Assembly: GCF_039555335.1 (NCBI RefSeq)
Contig: NC_092635.1
Coordinates: 47,574,052-47,638,051 of the forward strand
Direction of reading: 5' to 3'
Length of the DNA: 64,000 nt
From: Amphiura filiformis
Lineage: Eukaryota > Echinodermata > Ophiuroidea > Amphilepidida > Amphiuridae
The number at the start of each line of letters is the position of its first letter. Within the stretch, counting starts at the first letter, position 1. Shown piece by piece: positions 54,264 to 64,000 of this stretch. The notes below the pieces were generated by a model that saw only the letters and a program-made list of their open reading frames with translations, ran no database searches and was not told the origin of the DNA. The translations under genes and the position numbers were made by a program.

Positions 54264-54730
54264 ATACTATACTCCCTCTGAGCGCGTATGACCTCATAGC
54301 CGCGTCGCAGTTCCCAGTGGTCGGTGCAACTCGCCACATACGTGGGATATCGCAACCGGTTCTGGGGTATTAATGTGTAGCAAGTCATGTTGTTTTGCGA
54401 AGCACACAAGCAGCAGCACAGAAGTGCAGCTAAAATACGGCAGTTTCATGACATAAGCTGAGTTACATCAGGAACAATATCCTAATATTGACGGCGAAAT
54501 AACAGAGAACATGGTTAATCGTTTCACGGCGGTGTTGTAGAGGTTACAACATTACACCGGTAAGCTTTATAGCCACTCAACTGTGTGCGTGCTTTGTGCA
54601 TGTAGGCCTAACATGTATTCAATCAAAACAAAGCACGAGAAGCCTAGCCTAGCCTTGATAATGCTAGGGCTTAACCTATAAGCCTACATTTATGCCTAGG
54701 CCTATGTCTATGATAAAGGCCTTTCTAATA
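54264..54730. other. Interval with no gene
   Basis: TAGGCCTA-like words near 54605-54720. No other feature. Confidence 0.5.
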
Positions 54731-54957
54731 TTTTAACCAATTAATGAACAAATAATATATAAAGGATATAAAACAAATATTTACTGCTCTAAATTCTGGA
54801 TCTGGTGGAATCTATTGGTTCCCTCGGTGAACTGGAGACCGTGAGCCTACTATTTCCCTCGACCTGGCGGTCTCGGGAAATAGTAAGCTCACGGTCTCCA
54901 GTTCTCCTCGGGGACCAATTTATTCCACCAGATCCCCCATGAGCAGTAAATATTTGC
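54731..54957. mobile_element. Long hairpin element B, same leader, different stem
   Basis: Leader TTTTAACCAATTAATGAACA, ATATAAAGGATATAAAACAA then tips CAAATATTTACTGCTC ... GAGCAGTAAATATTTG. The ~75-bp arms (GGATCTGGTGGAAT, CTGGAGACCGTGAGCCTACT, ATTTCCC and complement) pair nearly perfectly but differ from element A. Confidence 0.8.
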
Positions 54958-56054
54958 ATAATATAGTATTGATTCAATTTTAGAAGCTCGGTTTGGGGAA
55001 AATTTTTGGAGATATTGCATGAGAAAAAACTGGTTTGTAAAATTATCGATATCTTGATTAATTTAGACATCTGAATATCCACATTATTTTTCAACATTCT
55101 GCCAATTACTATCACATTTGATTTTCACTCCAAATTGAAGGTAGTATTGCAAAAAACGAGTTTTTTCTCCATCAGTTCGTCCAAAATTTCAGTGTCGACA
55201 TGCGTGTTTATTCTAAGAGCCATTATGCGGACGCGATTGTAATCACGTCGGAATTGGATAGGATTGTTCGGAATTGGTTTTATATCTATCCAAGAGATGG
55301 ATATAAAGGTGTGTTAATACCACAGTAAACCTGACTACCTGTCCCCCCTCTTTTCTGAGAAATTGAAAAGACATCTCTATTGTCATATCTTTTACCTAGT
55401 CCATCTTTGAGAAATTGAAAATGGACCTTTCCTTTTTATAGAGATTTTTTTTAAATTTTCCATCCGATCGAATATGTTTTGGTGAAGGCATTTCTGCACA
55501 CTGTATCTCCTGTCATAACATAGTGAAGTTAATAGCAATCTGTTAGAGTTTGTCTAGGGTTGTTGAGTTGAAATCGCTAATGTGTTATATCAGGGACCGT
55601 GTATGGTTCCCGGGGTATGGTTAGATACTGTAAAAATATCGTTTATTTCTGACTGAATTCTTGAAATAAAACTGAACAAGTTTTATTCTCTGATCATTGG
55701 AATAAGATACTGCATCTGCCATGCTATGGCTCGGCCTACTCGAATGCCCCGCCAAATGAACGGTTGCTGTGACGGAGATAGAGCCTCGAGTTGGAAAGAT
55801 GTACATAGATTATGTTATAAAATTACATTTATATTATTTTGTTAATATTAACCTTTTTGGTGACCCGGTATATTTGACTTCATTACTTTGTGTGAGAACT
55901 GACATGTGTTTTTTCGAATTGAATTAAATTGAAATGAAAAATCCTTAGCAGAGTTGAAATAGAATAATAGGAAGCTGCTGTCCAGATGCGGTATTTCATT
56001 GTTATCTTGGTTTAGAAATGGAGCCTGAAAGAGACGCGATCAATGATTTAAGTG
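54958..56054. other. Interval with no gene
   Basis: No ORF with motifs, no repeat recognised. Confidence 0.5.
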
Positions 56055-56288
56055 CCTTCACTCAGTGGCGACACCAGGAAATTTTTTTTGGGGGGGCATT
56101 GGTAAGGCAAAGTGAATTTCAGGGAGAGGGGCAAAATCAACCAATTTTGCGCAAAATTACCACAAAAAGTGGAAATGTACGTACATTTAGGGTTTTTGCC
56201 TCAAAAGTGGGGGCAAACTGGTGGGCAAGAAAAAAATGGGGCAAATGCCCCCCTTGCCTCCCACCGTAGCGCCGCCACTGTCTTCACT
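56055..56288. mobile_element. hAT-type MITE with 8-bp target duplication
   Basis: CAGTGGCGACACCAGG (56063) and GTAGCGCCGCCACTG (to 56280), flanked by CCTTCACT and TCTTCACT (7 of 8 identical). Interior G-rich with GGCAAA words; ORFs across it are not genes. Confidence 0.85.
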
Positions 56289-56694
56289 GCCCTACTTACT
56301 TTGTGCAAGAAGTACCAATTTCAGGATTTATAACCCTGCTGACATTTGATCCAATAACATGAAATTTAAAGTGAATTTCATGCTTTCGAGTAGAAGATGG
56401 GAGATTTATGCAGTTATCGAAGTAATAAATAATTAGTAACAGCATTAACACTCAACATAACAACAACAACACAAATAATACATAATGGCAATTGCAAAAT
56501 CTCTTTTCAAGACTGACTGGTTAATTCCCTATAAAATTTTGGAATGCTTTTCAGTGGCCTAGCAGCCTTTTAGTGTAAGGGGGCAAGTTTTCGTTCCCAT
56601 TTGTCAATTGTTTGTCCCATTTTAGTCATTTGTATGACACTGTACTCTTTGCCATCCCCATCCCTTAACCCGTTCTGAGCCTTTTGTGATTTAC
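56289..56694. other. Interval with no gene
   Basis: No supported feature. Confidence 0.5.
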
Positions 56695-57150
56695 TGTACT
56701 GAACGCTTTTGTTACATCTCATTTGGACTGCAACAACTCTCTTTTGTATGGTTTACCTAACAATCTCCTGTCATCACTTCAGAGAATTCAAAATTCTGCC
56801 GCAAGTCTCATTACATGTACTAAGCCCTATGAACATATCTCTCCTATTTTAGACGAACTTCATTGGTTGACTGTTAAAAAAAGAATTCATTTCAAGATCC
56901 TGCTGCTAACAATGGACATGCACCCAACTACATCTGCAACCTCATACCATTATCCACTAAACAGCTCTCTCCGTTTCGCTCACCAGCTCGCTTTAAAACC
57001 CGAACCGCTTGTCAAAACATCTTCCTATGGCGACCGGGCCTTTGCAGTAGTGGCACCCTTCCTCTAGAACAATATCCCTTTCGTTTCCATCCGTTCTGCT
57101 GTCTCCACTGATCAATTCAAAACCAAGCTCAAAACTTTCTTGTTCAATTA
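56695..57150 (+). pseudogene. CR1/Rex1-like LINE ORF2, C-terminal fragment
   Basis: SHLDCNNSLLYGLPNNLLSS, LQRIQNSAASLIT, ISPILDELHWLTVKKRIHFK, then YGDRAFAVVAPFL and, after one stop, TDQFKTKLKTFLFN: the post-RT region of CR1/Rex1/L2-type proteins. It begins where the 10.4-11.9 kb fragment ends, so both may derive from one family. Upstream domains are absent (5' truncation). Confidence 0.8.
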
Positions 57151-57152
57151 AT

Positions 57153-57257
57153 TACCTAGCTGGGGGTTTACACCCCAGCTAGGTACTGTAATGTCTCCGA
57201 TTCTTACCTAGCTGGGGTTTACACCCCCAGCTAGGTATTCTAATGCTATCCGATTCT
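57153..57257 (+). repeat. LINE 3' tail: two tandem 52-bp hairpin units
   Basis: TACCTAGCTGGGGGTTTACA, CCCCAGCTAGGTA begins at 57153 and again at 57205, each followed by CTxTAATGxTxTCCGATTCT. Each unit is an almost perfect stem-loop. It starts three bases after the ORF2 stop, as a 3'-terminal recognition structure would. Confidence 0.75.
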
Positions 57258-57335
57258 GCTTTCTTCTGGCAACAAAAACTAGGTAATTTCAAAATGCTTC
57301 TCCTCCTACATGTTACACCCTACAATTACGTAACT

Positions 57336-57465
57336 TGCACATATGTATCGCCTATATCCAGTGCCCATATGGTGCAAACAGAATTGGGATCAAAGGTCAT
57401 TAAAGGGGAATTTATGTATATAACCAAATATCTTCAAAATGCTTCTTCTGCCACATATTAATGTG
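57336..57465 (+). repeat. Repeat, inverted partner of 62695-62830
   Basis: ATGTATCGCCTATATCCAGT, GCCCATATGGTGCAAACAGA, ATTGGGATCAAAGGTCATTA and ACCAAATATCTTCAAAATGC are shared with the minus strand at 62695-62830 almost without change. A diverged version begins the array at 61885. Confidence 0.8.
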
Positions 57466-58055
57466 TTGTGGCATCGTATGAACAACACGTATCATATCAG
57501 CGCTCCCGATATTCATACATCTTCGTGTCACCTTAGGCGTAAATTCATGGATATTTCATCGCTAAATGTTGTCTAAAACGTGACAATAGTTGGCTCAACC
57601 AATTACAGAGTATTTGTTATCGTAGTGAGAGGATATTTGATGGGATCTAGCGTGTTTTTGGACTAAAAATTTCCACTGATGCTGAACGTAATAGTGCAGT
57701 GGTACGGCGGGAATTTTGTATGCTGGTGATTACTGCATGGGCCATTGAACGCCTTGTATACCAGTGCAACCTTGGATATACCAGTACAGCATACCACAGT
57801 ATCATCAATAAAGCACGTATATCGTCGTTCAAAAGGTGAGATCGTTTCTAATTTTATGATTTGCACCAACTTGGTTGCCTCTACCAAAGTATACCAGGGG
57901 CTAGCAGGGAGTGTCACTGTTTTCCTGTTGTCCGAAGAGGTGACCTACGGAGCCAAAATTCTCCAAACAAAGCACGATTTCAACAGATCTAACAGGTGAG
58001 ATCGTTTCATTTTTTTTTCTTCTGTGTACTACTACAAACTCGGGGACCAGATGAA

Positions 58056-58895
58056 ATGGAAGGGAACCGATCATTGACTCGTGGTGTCATCACTGTCATC
58101 GCGCTGATAATTCTCATAACAAGTGAAAATAACTCAAGCTATGGAAACTTCAACATTTATGACTCTAGTACCAAGTTTGATAATCAAACCGACATTTCAT
58201 ATTGTAGACCATTAAGTGAAAAATACTTGTGTTACGATTTACCCATACTATGTCATAGTAGTATAATCAGTAATGGTGTTCATCAAGAGGTTTTATGCAT
58301 AGATCAGCACAAATTACAGCAACAGGTGCCATTGTTGACTACTGTCAACCAATCATGGATAGATTGCAAACCATCCTTGAGTATAGTATCCATAATAATT
58401 CCTCGAGTTCACCCCAGATCCAGTTTAGTGAATTGGGACGTAGCTGGCTCAAGAAGCCTATCCAAGCGTGTGTACTTACTTCTATATCTCATCATTTCTG
58501 GGGATATCCATTGTAATCCCGGCCCCAACATTATGTGTCCAACATGTAATGGGGAAATCAAAAGTGACCAAATATCGCTGAAATGCCAAGAATGTGAAAA
58601 AATGTTTCATGCAAATTGTGAAGGGTTTGGTCAAATTGAACAAATTAGACCAGGTCAAATGATTTACTGGGAATGCCCGAGATGTTGCCTGCCTAATATA
58701 TGCAACTCGCTATTCTCTGATTCAGATGTTGAGCTATCCAATGAGTTTACCCTCCTGGAATCATTGGATGAATCTGATATCTTTAATCCAGAAGGATTAG
58801 TAACATCAACCCCAAAAGGTTCAAAGAAGTTGTCTTATATGAAGCGTGACAAAATGATAACCAAAATCATGTTAAAAGAAACCCTTGCAAAATAA
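58056..58895 (+). CDS. LINE ORF1: signal-like segment, 2A-like motif and PHD finger
   Basis: 279 residues from Met at 58056 (a longer frame starts at 57996). Residues ~10-23 form a hydrophobic stretch (VITVIALIILITS) like a signal peptide. Residues 149-157 (58500-58526) read GDIHCNPGP after the hydrophobic YLLLYLIIS; this resembles the 2A consensus D(V/I)ExNPGP with His in place of Glu. 2A-like sequences are known in non-LTR retrotransposons of sea urchin and lancelet. Next comes a C4HC3 PHD-type finger (CPTC, CQEC, H, C, CPRC; residues 161-210). The tail is acidic, then basic. Intact, ending five bases before the ORF2 ATG. Confidence 0.8.
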   Translation: MEGNRSLTRGVITVIALIILITSENNSSYGNFNIYDSSTKFDNQTDISYCRPLSEKYLCYDLPILCHSSIISNGVHQEVLCIDQHKLQQQVPLLTTVNQSWIDCKPSLSIVSIIIPRVHPRSSLVNWDVAGSRSLSKRVYLLLYLIISGDIHCNPGPNIMCPTCNGEIKSDQISLKCQECEKMFHANCEGFGQIEQIRPGQMIYWECPRCCLPNICNSLFSDSDVELSNEFTLLESLDESDIFNPEGLVTSTPKGSKKLSYMKRDKMITKIMLKETLAK

Positions 58896-58900
58896 AGGTC

Positions 58901-61728
58901 ATGATAGTGAATTGTCGCAGCCTCAAGAGCGAGCGCAAGCAACATGACCTACTGGACCTAATAGAATCCCACAAACCTGATGTTATATGCGGTCAGGAAT
59001 CCCACATCGATAGCTCATTTGCAGATGGAGAAATTTTCCCTGCAGAATATAATATGTCTAGGAAAGACAGAGATATTCATGGGGGTGGCGTCTTTGTTGC
59101 CGTTTCAAACAGATTGATATCAACCACTGAATACTCACTTAATTCAAAGTGCGAAGTGATGTGGTGTAAAATATGCATTGCTGGTAATAAGCCCCTGTAT
59201 GTTGGTTCATATTATAGACCTACAAATGATAAGCAAGAACCACTGCAGGAGTTGAATACATCTCTCAGTAAAATATCACAGAATGGCTCTCTTCCTAATG
59301 TTATATTAGGTGGAGATTTCAACTTACCTAGTATAAAGTGGGATAACAATACAATCCAAGCAAACCCACAGTATGGATACAAGGTAAATAGATTGTTACT
59401 TGACATAGTTGAAGATCATGGTCTTCAACAACATGTCAATAAACCAACACGCCTGAACAACATCCTGGATTTACTTCTAACCACCAACCCTGATCTCGTT
59501 GAAGAGATACAGGTGTTTCCAGGAATGAGTGATCATAGCGTGGTTACAGGTGTTGTCAATGTCAAGGCTAAAGTTAACAAACATCCACCCCGGAAAGTAT
59601 ACCTTTTTCGGAAAATGAACGTTGAAGAGATGAAAAAGGAATCCAAGGCTTTTCAGGAAAATGTCATCCAAAAAAACGAATTAGGAAATAATCCCAACCT
59701 GGCAAGCGCCAGCTGGAATGATTTTAAGACCAAAGTCAATGATATGGTGCAAAAACATGTGCCTCAAAAAACAATCAGGCAAAAATGGGACGTCCCATGG
59801 ATGACTCCCGAGATCAAAAGGCTAATACGCAAGAAAACCCGCGTTTACAAAGTCTATAAAAAATACAATAGTGAATCGAAGTGGGAACAATTCAAACAGC
59901 TTAGAAAGTCTGTTCAGAAAAGTATGCAAAAAGCCAAAAATGATTACTTCATGTGTTTGCTTGATGACGGTACAAAAACTATAGGCAATGATGAAGTAAA
60001 CCCAACAACTGGTAAGAAATTTTGGACGCACGTGAAATCTGTTAAAAGAGATGGATGTGGAGTGGCCACACTTAGTGTGGATGGCGAGGAAATTTCTTCA
60101 GCAAAGGGAAAGGCAAAAGCTCTAAACCAGCAGTATGAAAGTGTGTTTACTTCAGAAAATCTTGAGCAAATTCCACGTATGGAAGGGAAACCATTTCCCG
60201 ACATAGATCCTTTGACAATAGATCAGGACGGAGTAAAAAGCTCCTGCAAGAAATAAATACTAGAAAAGCAAGTGGACCAGATGGCATACCTTCACATGTG
60301 CTAAAAGAGCTAAGTGAAGAGCTGGCCCCTGTCATATGTTATATCTTCCAGCAGTCACTTGACACAGGTGACCTGCCGGAAGACTGGCTCACAGCCAATA
60401 TAACTGCCATATATAAAAAGGGGGAGAAAAGTAAACCGGCAAACTACCGCCCAGTATCTTTAACCTCTGTTACCTGTAAACTCATTGAACATATTATTTT
60501 CCGTCACATTATGTCTCATGTTGAAAAGCATCATATTTTGTCCACTTTTCAGCATGGTTTCAGATCTGGTCATTCATGTGAATCGCAACTACTCATCACA
60601 ATCGAAGATCTTGCTCATAACTTAGACCAAAAGCACCAAACTGACCTCCAAATATTAGATTTCCAGAAAGCATTCGATGTTGTACCCCACCAGAGGCTGT
60701 TGCAGAAGTTAGATTTTTATGGAGTGCGCGGCAGCCTCCTGACATGGATTAACAAATGGTTGACAACAAGAACGCAAAGAGTTGTGGTGGACGGTGAAAC
60801 ATCGGACCCAGCAAAAGTTAAATCAGGAGTTCCCCAAGGAACGGTATTGGGCCCTTTAATGTTCCTCCTATATATTAATGATATTGCAGACCACATCGAT
60901 AGTTCAACAAAAATACGATTGTTCGCTGACGACTGTCTTCTATACAGAGTCATTCACACATCCCAAGATACAGATATTCTGCAGAAGGACTTAACATCTC
61001 TTTGTAATTGGGCTGAAAAATGGCAAATGCGCTTCAATACCGCTAAATGTAAGACACTCAGAATCACAACCAAGAAAAATCCCCTCATTACTACATATAC
61101 GATGTGTAATGATGAACTGAATATGTCTCTCACCATCCCTACCTTGGAGTAAACATTTCGCATAATTTAAAATGGAGCATCCACATTAACAACATCATAG
61201 CTAAGGCAAATAAAGCCCTCTGGTTCCTGCGTAGAAATCTTTGGAGATGTCCGCAGAAGGTAAAGGAACAGCTATACTTCATGCTTGTAAGACCCCATCT
61301 AGAATATGCCTGTGCTGTATGGGACCCTTTTACATCATCGGATATCCATCGTCTTGAGATGATACAGCACAGAGCAGCACGCTTTGTCACAAAGAACTAC
61401 AACAGAACAGAGGGCTCCATGACACAAATCCTCAATAAATTGCAATGGCCTACACTGGAACAAAGAAGAAAACAAGCCCGGCTTACCACCATGTTTAAAA
61501 TACAACATGAATCGCTTGCAATTCCAAAACCAGACTACGTCCAACGTCAGGTTGATAACAACACTAGGCAATACCATCCAGCTAAGTACAGAGTTATGAG
61601 AACCAGAATCAACAGTTACAAATTCAGTTTTGGCCCCGTACAATAGTTCAATGGAATGATCTCTCACCAAACACTCTCAACATCACCAATATTTCAGCTT
61701 TCAAAACAGCTTTAAGTAACAACTAATT
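58901..61728 (+). pseudogene. LINE ORF2: APE endonuclease and reverse transcriptase, three frameshifts
   Basis: 58901-60256 is the endonuclease and linker: NCRSLKSERKQ, ICGQESH (catalytic Glu), SYYRPTND, LGGDFNLPSIKW, SDHSVV. A missing base in the A-run at ~60235 shifts to KKLLQEINTRKASGPDGIPS. The RT follows: NYRPVSLTSVTCKLIEHI, DFQKAFDVVPH (motif A), GVPQGTVLGPLMFLLYINDI (motif B), LFADDCLLY (motif C). A shift near 61130 restores HPYLGVNISHNLKWS and, at 61281-61646, MLVRPHLEYACAVWDPF. A last shift near 61636 gives RTIVQWNDLS and the stop ~61727. All catalytic residues are present. Clade CR1/L2-like by motif style. Confidence 0.85.
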
Positions 61729-61884
61729 TTTTGTTTGTAAGATTATTAGTGTCTATATGTTTATGTGTTTTTTCATTCAATGCCACCACACTGTTTCTCA
61801 ATTAGATATTGCTTCGGCAACTTTTTTGAGTATATGATAGATGTAGATATTACATAGTACAATGGCGTTACTTACACATGTGCA

Positions 61885-62385
61885 TCGGCTTTACCCAGTG
61901 CCCATACCTTGCACACAGAATTGGGGTCAAAGGTCATTAAGGGGGTAAAATCTTACAATTGCATTATCTGGACATCTGTAAGGAGTATGGGACTCAAACT
62001 CAATACAATAAATCTCATGACCAGTGGAACATTTTGCGGGGGTCAGGTCAAAGGTCATGCAGAGGTCAAATTTTAGAAACGCATTTCCTGGACATCTGTA
62101 AGGGGTACGGGGCTCAATCTTGGTGACAACAAACTTAATGATCAGGGGAACATGTTGGAACACTTTGCAGCGGTCAGGTCAAAGGTTATCTGGGGTCAAA
62201 TCATTATAACTTCATTTTCTGGATATCTGCAAGGGGTGTGGGGCTCAAACTCAGTGACAACAAATCTCATGACCAGGGGAACATTTTGCAGGGGTCAGGT
62301 CAAAGGTCCTGTAGAGGTCAAATTTTCTAAATGCATTTTCTGGACATCTGTTAGGGGTACAGGGCTCAAACTCCACAACATTACA
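61885..62385 (+). repeat. Tandem repeat, ~121-131 bp unit, each with a DR1-type AGGTCAAAGGTCA
   Basis: Units share CTGGACATCTGTAAGGxGTA, GGGCTCAAACTC, AATCTCATGACCAGGGGAAC and ATTTTGC. The DR1 motif (or one-base variants) falls at 61924, 62045, 62176 and 62297, spacing 121, 131, 121 bp. AGGTCAAAGGTCA is the consensus DR1 site of RXR/HNF4/COUP-TF-type nuclear receptors. Confidence 0.8.
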
Positions 62386-62505
62386 TACAACATTACATAC
62401 AAGGCATTTATAGGGCGCCATTTCATAAAGACCACGGCGCCAAGATGGAACACAAAATATTTGAAAGGCAAAATAAAACAGCAAAACTGAAACAAAGCCA
62501 CCAGA

Positions 62506-62695
62506 TTATTGTGGGAACAGGAAGGTTTTGAGGCCTTTCTTGAAACTTGGCAGAGAAGCAGCAGTACGAAGTTCAGATGGAAGTGAGTTCCAGAGTGCAG
62601 GTGCGGTGAGAGAAAAACTCTTGTCGAAAGCTGATTGCAGGCCTTTAGGGTTGAATTTTGGTACAGAGAGACGTGGAGTGTCTGTTGCAGAACGC
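62506..62695 (-). pseudogene. LINE ORF2 C-terminal fragment
   Basis: Minus strand reads TDTPRLSVPKFNPKGLQS, then AFDKSFSLTAPALWNSLPSE and ASLPSFKKGLKTFLFPQ, the C-terminus of CR1/L2-type ORF2 proteins. The upstream RT is missing; the adjacent 130 bp is an unrelated repeat. Confidence 0.75.
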
Positions 62696-62830
62696 CATTG
62701 TACTATGTAATATGTGGCAGAAGAAGCATTTTGAAGATATTTGGTTATATACAGAAAATGCCCCTTTAATGACCTTTGATCCCAATTCTGTTTGCACCAT
62801 ATGGGCACTGGATATAGGCGATACATACAG
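62695..62830 (-). repeat. Repeat, inverted partner of 57336-57465
   Basis: Near-identical to 57336-57465 in reverse orientation, containing GGGATCAAAGGTCATTAAAG (a DR1-like core). Confidence 0.8.
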
Positions 62831-63270
62831 GGTGTCCCAGAAAAAATTACCGAGTGAATAAAATTGAACGTAAGTCGAGAACTAGACATCAAAATCAAAT
62901 AATTTAAAATGTAGCCCATAGCTTATTTTATTGTGCATCACATACGAAAATTTTGTTTGATTCGGTTGAATGGTTGCGAAGAAATTAACGATTACATAAT
63001 GCATGCATAAATGCAGTTCATTCCAAGTTTGATAAACAGCCGCTTTTTTCATGCTCACCGCTTCCTAAAGGTTGTATTTTTCATTAAATTGGTCCACGTT
63101 ATCTATTTTATAATCCGACGATGTTATGTTATTCACGTTTTCACTGAAGATGAATAGTTTGTCCGAGAAAACTTTGATTTCTGCAATTGGTAGCTTTCTA
63201 TTCAACTTTCATTCTTTAGGTTGTGCAAATATGTTATATTTTAACTTTCCAAAGAACATTTGAGCCAAGA
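62826..63270. mobile_element. Possible Tc1/mariner-type left end, remainder unassigned
   Basis: ACAGGGTGTCCCAGAAAAAA at 62827 is a terminus like that at 1406. The following ~180 bp has no ORF and no partner end is visible. Confidence 0.35.
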
Positions 63271-63666
63271 ATGACAATCAGAGGATGATTTTTAAAGCAC
63301 TTCCCAGCAAGTCTTGCGGTTAGCACAGCTGTGTGAGTGAACATGACACCACTGCCCGCCCACTACATACACACGTGCATGGTTAAATTTGAATTTGGAC
63401 AGATATATTTACAATAAAAACACCTTCTAAAGGTTGGTCGATTTCACATTTTATGTTATCTACAGAAGGTATGAATTATCCTTCGTGCATACATCACTTT
63501 AGATCTGAAATCGACCAAGTATTAATGACACACGGGCAATTCTAAAACAACATCTTTTGCACAGAGTTCAATGGGATTTGAAAAGTAAAGTGGCAGTTGA
63601 AACTCTAGTGATAACACTTTTACAGTGCATGATGGGGCTTCCTTAAATCATCCTCTGAATGACAAT
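63271..63666. mobile_element. Inverted-repeat element, ~395 bp
   Basis: Left ATGACAATCAGAGGATGATT and right (complement) TTGTCATTCAGAGGATGATT, continuing imperfectly. Inner TTGGTCGATTTCA (63434) and TGAAATCGACCAA (63506) form a second stem. Confidence 0.6.
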
Positions 63667-64000
63667 GAACAAGTGCTTACAGCTTTACGTGTGATTTTTG
63701 ATACCATGTAACATTAATGTTGAAGTTTAAAATATTCAAACTTTGCATTACAATTTCTTGGAAAAAAAAAAAAAACATAAATGTGTGTGAGAAAAAGCCA
63801 GATGGAATTCTTTATGCAACATTTATATCAACATTAACGAAAACGGATTTTTACAAGTACGGAGCATCATCTTACATGCAAGCTTTCATTTGCAATGTCG
63901 TGTAGGTTTTCAAATTTGAACAAAACCTAATTAAATGTTTTGTAAGAAACAGATTATAAAAGAATGAAAAGGATTTGACGTTACAAAATATGAAACCCAT
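63667..64000. other. Interval with no gene
   Basis: A13 run near 63761; nothing else. Confidence 0.5.

Larger units (their letters stand above)
57640..61860 (+). mobile_element. CR1/L2-like LINE, nearly complete
   Basis: 5' UTR (~57640-58055) with a ~160-bp direct repeat (AAAGCACG ... GGTGAGATCGTTTC at ~57810 and 57970), ORF1, ORF2 and a short 3' UTR. Both outer borders are approximate; no target duplication was identified. Only single-base frameshifts interrupt ORF2, so the copy is young. Confidence 0.75.

Overview
The window is animal nuclear DNA. It is AT-rich, almost devoid of host genes, and packed with transposable-element debris, foldback elements and tandem repeats. There are no bacterial operons, CRISPR arrays or rRNA genes. 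The mix suggests a marine deuterostome invertebrate, possibly an echinoderm: an invertebrate-type galactose-3-O-sulfotransferase, L1/Tx1-like and CR1/L2-like LINEs (one with a 2A-like peptide), foldback elements with repeat-built inverted termini like the sea-urchin TU elements, and frequent TAGGCCTA words. The species assignment is inference.

Left part (1-12 kb): a TIR element, a worn-out Tc1/mariner copy, an AGCGCTAAT-rich array interrupted by five ~240-bp tandem repeats, a repeat carrying a tRNA-Leu-like sequence, the only convincing host gene (Gal3ST-type sulfotransferase exon, 6601-8113, with two single-base frameshifts), several MITEs, and a broken CR1-like LINE (10.4-11.9 kb).

Middle part (12-36 kb): MITEs and two notable foldback insertions (15988-16982 and 20946-21203). 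For each, a related repeat copy elsewhere in the window shows the uninterrupted target. There is a promoter-like cluster with a possible non-coding first exon at 18.0-18.2 kb, a satellite-like array at 23.3-24.7 kb followed by a head-to-head minisatellite, and fragments of Tx1-like and CR1-like LINEs.

Right part (36-64 kb): four copies of one Harbinger-type MITE, hAT-type MITEs, a 1.4-kb foldback with a second element nested in one arm, a Tx1-like LINE on the minus strand (ORF1 intact, ORF2 frameshifted, 3' end missing), nested TIR elements, a family of long hairpins, a nearly complete CR1/L2-like LINE on the plus strand (57.7-61.8 kb) whose ORF1 has a signal-like segment, a 2A-like motif and a PHD finger, and a tandem array whose every unit carries a DR1-type nuclear-receptor site.

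Most reading-frame breaks in otherwise well-preserved ORFs fall in or next to short homopolymers, so some may be assembly indels. All alignments were made by eye; element family assignments rest on termini, target-site duplications and protein motifs.
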